NCBI GenBank assembly: GCA_051294375.1
Contig: CM119263.1
Span: forward strand, 31,417,476-31,481,475
Length of the DNA stretch: 64,000 nucleotides
Reading direction: 5' to 3'
DNA from: Paraspadella gotoi
Lineage: Eukaryota > Chaetognatha
Numbering within the stretch: position 1 is the first letter of the stretch; each line of letters begins with the position of its first letter. Made by a program: the position numbers and the translations under genes. Of this stretch, positions 62,887 to 64,000 are shown piece after piece. The notes under the pieces are model-generated. The model ran no database searches. It saw nothing but the letters and a program-made list of their open reading frames with translations, and was not told the DNA's origin.

Positions 62887-64000
62887 TGAAGAGACAAAGA
62901 GAGAAATAGATCGAGAGAGAGAGAGGGAGCGCGCCTTTGTAAGCAATCGGTGATCGTAATGGTCGGCTCCGAATTCACTGCCTTCAGAAACTGTCGACGA
63001 AAGAAAGAGAGAGAGAGGGGGGGGGGGGGAAGAGAGAGAGGAAAAAAATTGCCTTCGAAGCAGAAAATAAAAAAAAGTTTTTTATGAAAGGAAAGAATAA
63101 AAGTGAATGGAAAGAGTTTAACAGGAAAGACTATGAATTGAAAGTAGATGTCATGAAGTTAAACTTTTTTAAAATCATGAACCCTGTTTATAAGTTTTAT
63201 TAATAATAACAGACCTAATATTGATTTAAATCATGTTGACCGTCCATTGCACACAAGATCCCGAACTTTGGATCGGACTGTAGTCCGACACTACAGAATG
63301 GTTAAACGCCCTGACGCGCTGTCTTTCGTGAATCAGCAGGGCGCGAACACGAGTCCTTTGGGTTGGGAGGAGCTCGTGCTACCTCCGGGGCCATAGGTGC
63401 TGCTGATTCTCGGATGAGTAACGGGGTATGAAATACTACCGCTACAGAGTATAGTTTATAAGTTTTAATAAAAAGTAAAGACATATACAGACTGACGAAA
63501 TTTCAAGTTCGCCTAAATATTTGAAAGTGGAAAAAAAGGGGGGAAAAGAAGAAAAAGTAAAAAAAAGTAGAAAAAAGTGGTAAAAAAAGTGTAAAAAGTA
63601 AGAAAAAGTGGGAAAAAGTTGAAAAAAAGGGTAAAAAATCATCTCGTCGTGAAAAGAGATTTATTTTGACGAAAAAGAAATGAAGATGAAATTTAGCGTA
63701 AAATTGGAAATTAAGTTGATGATCGGGTGATTTAGAATATATTTTTCGTAGAGTATTACGGAAAATATTTAAAAAGAAAATAATATTTTAAACTGAAAAT
63801 TATGAACGTTCAGAAAATCCGGTTGTCATATCAAGGCTATTTTGAACTAACTGAAAAAAAAATCGTTTATTTATATAAACTAATTTAAATTCATTATCTT
63901 TTTCGCTTTTCCACTTCAACCGTTGCGACTGAAGCTTTTCTGCGTCCCAGATTTTTTTGCCCTGATTGTTGTAGTTGTAGTCGCTGTCGTCGTCGTCGTT
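61309..64000 (+). other. terminal non-coding region
   Basis: AT-rich sequence. Contents: a short frame with CSNC and CRPCFC near 61335-61400, too small to call; a GC-rich stretch at 62020-62105 repeating CCGCACTGG(C/G)CC words; (TTTA)n at 62425-62465; purine-rich AAAGGATAAAAGGAAA repeats at 62680-62760; (GA)n at 62846-62882; a GC-rich 180-base block at 63240-63430 of unknown nature; and (GTC)n at the very end. Confidence 0.5.

Noticed and set aside
63240-63430. tRNA or SINE at the GC-rich block
   Set aside because: A TGGTTAAACGCC word resembles an A box, but no convincing B box or cloverleaf could be drawn.

Overview
The window is eukaryotic and most likely from an invertebrate animal. It has spliced genes with GT-AG and some GC-AG introns, very long AT-rich introns, abundant (CT)n/(GA)n tracts, and many mobile-element remnants. 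Three conserved genes are readable: a calcineurin A subunit, the axonemal protein CFAP144, and a small heat-shock protein with three alpha-crystallin domains. Small heat-shock proteins with more than one such domain are best known from flatworms, and Penelope-like elements with hammerhead motifs occur there too. A platyhelminth is therefore a reasonable but unproven guess.

Layout. About 0.7-10.1 kb holds calcineurin A on the + strand: six exons and 543 residues, in phase throughout. About 10.1-19.8 kb is non-coding. It contains (CT)n blocks, a non-autonomous hAT element with an 8-bp target duplication, a 100-bp inverted-repeat element and copies of a roughly 105-bp repeat. CFAP144 lies at 19.8-20.5 kb on + (three exons, 134 residues). 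The heat-shock gene lies at 22.5-31.0 kb on + (eleven exons, 695 residues), with several repeats and one transposon copy in its introns.

From 31.7 to 47 kb lie paralogues of an unrecognised protein family. Each has an Asn run (seen in A and C), an Ala/Glu-rich helical block, a long Asp/Glu tract, an L(V/A)EEE..W motif and a basic KKARVE-like tail. Copy A is at 31.7-33.1 kb (-), copy B at 33.5-34.4 kb (-), copy C at 44.5-46.8 kb (-), and a frameshifted mirror image of C at 40.9-43.2 kb (+). The mirror arises because 39.87-47.81 kb is one large inverted repeat with arms of about 3.9 kb. A second inverted repeat (36.1-39.8 kb) lies between two 25-N gaps. Both may be real foldback structures or assembly artefacts.

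From 47.9 to 64 kb I see no convincing protein-coding gene. There is an octapeptide-coding minisatellite cut by a TA-flanked element, a 22-bp minisatellite and a CpG-rich promoter-like stretch at 50.1 kb. There are also two large unclassified repeats, a Penelope-like element with a GIY-YIG fragment and a hammerhead-like ribozyme motif nested in one of them, 2.5 kb of polypyrimidine DNA, and tRNA-derived SINE-like sequences. Apart from the paralogue cluster, the genes look unrelated and independently transcribed.
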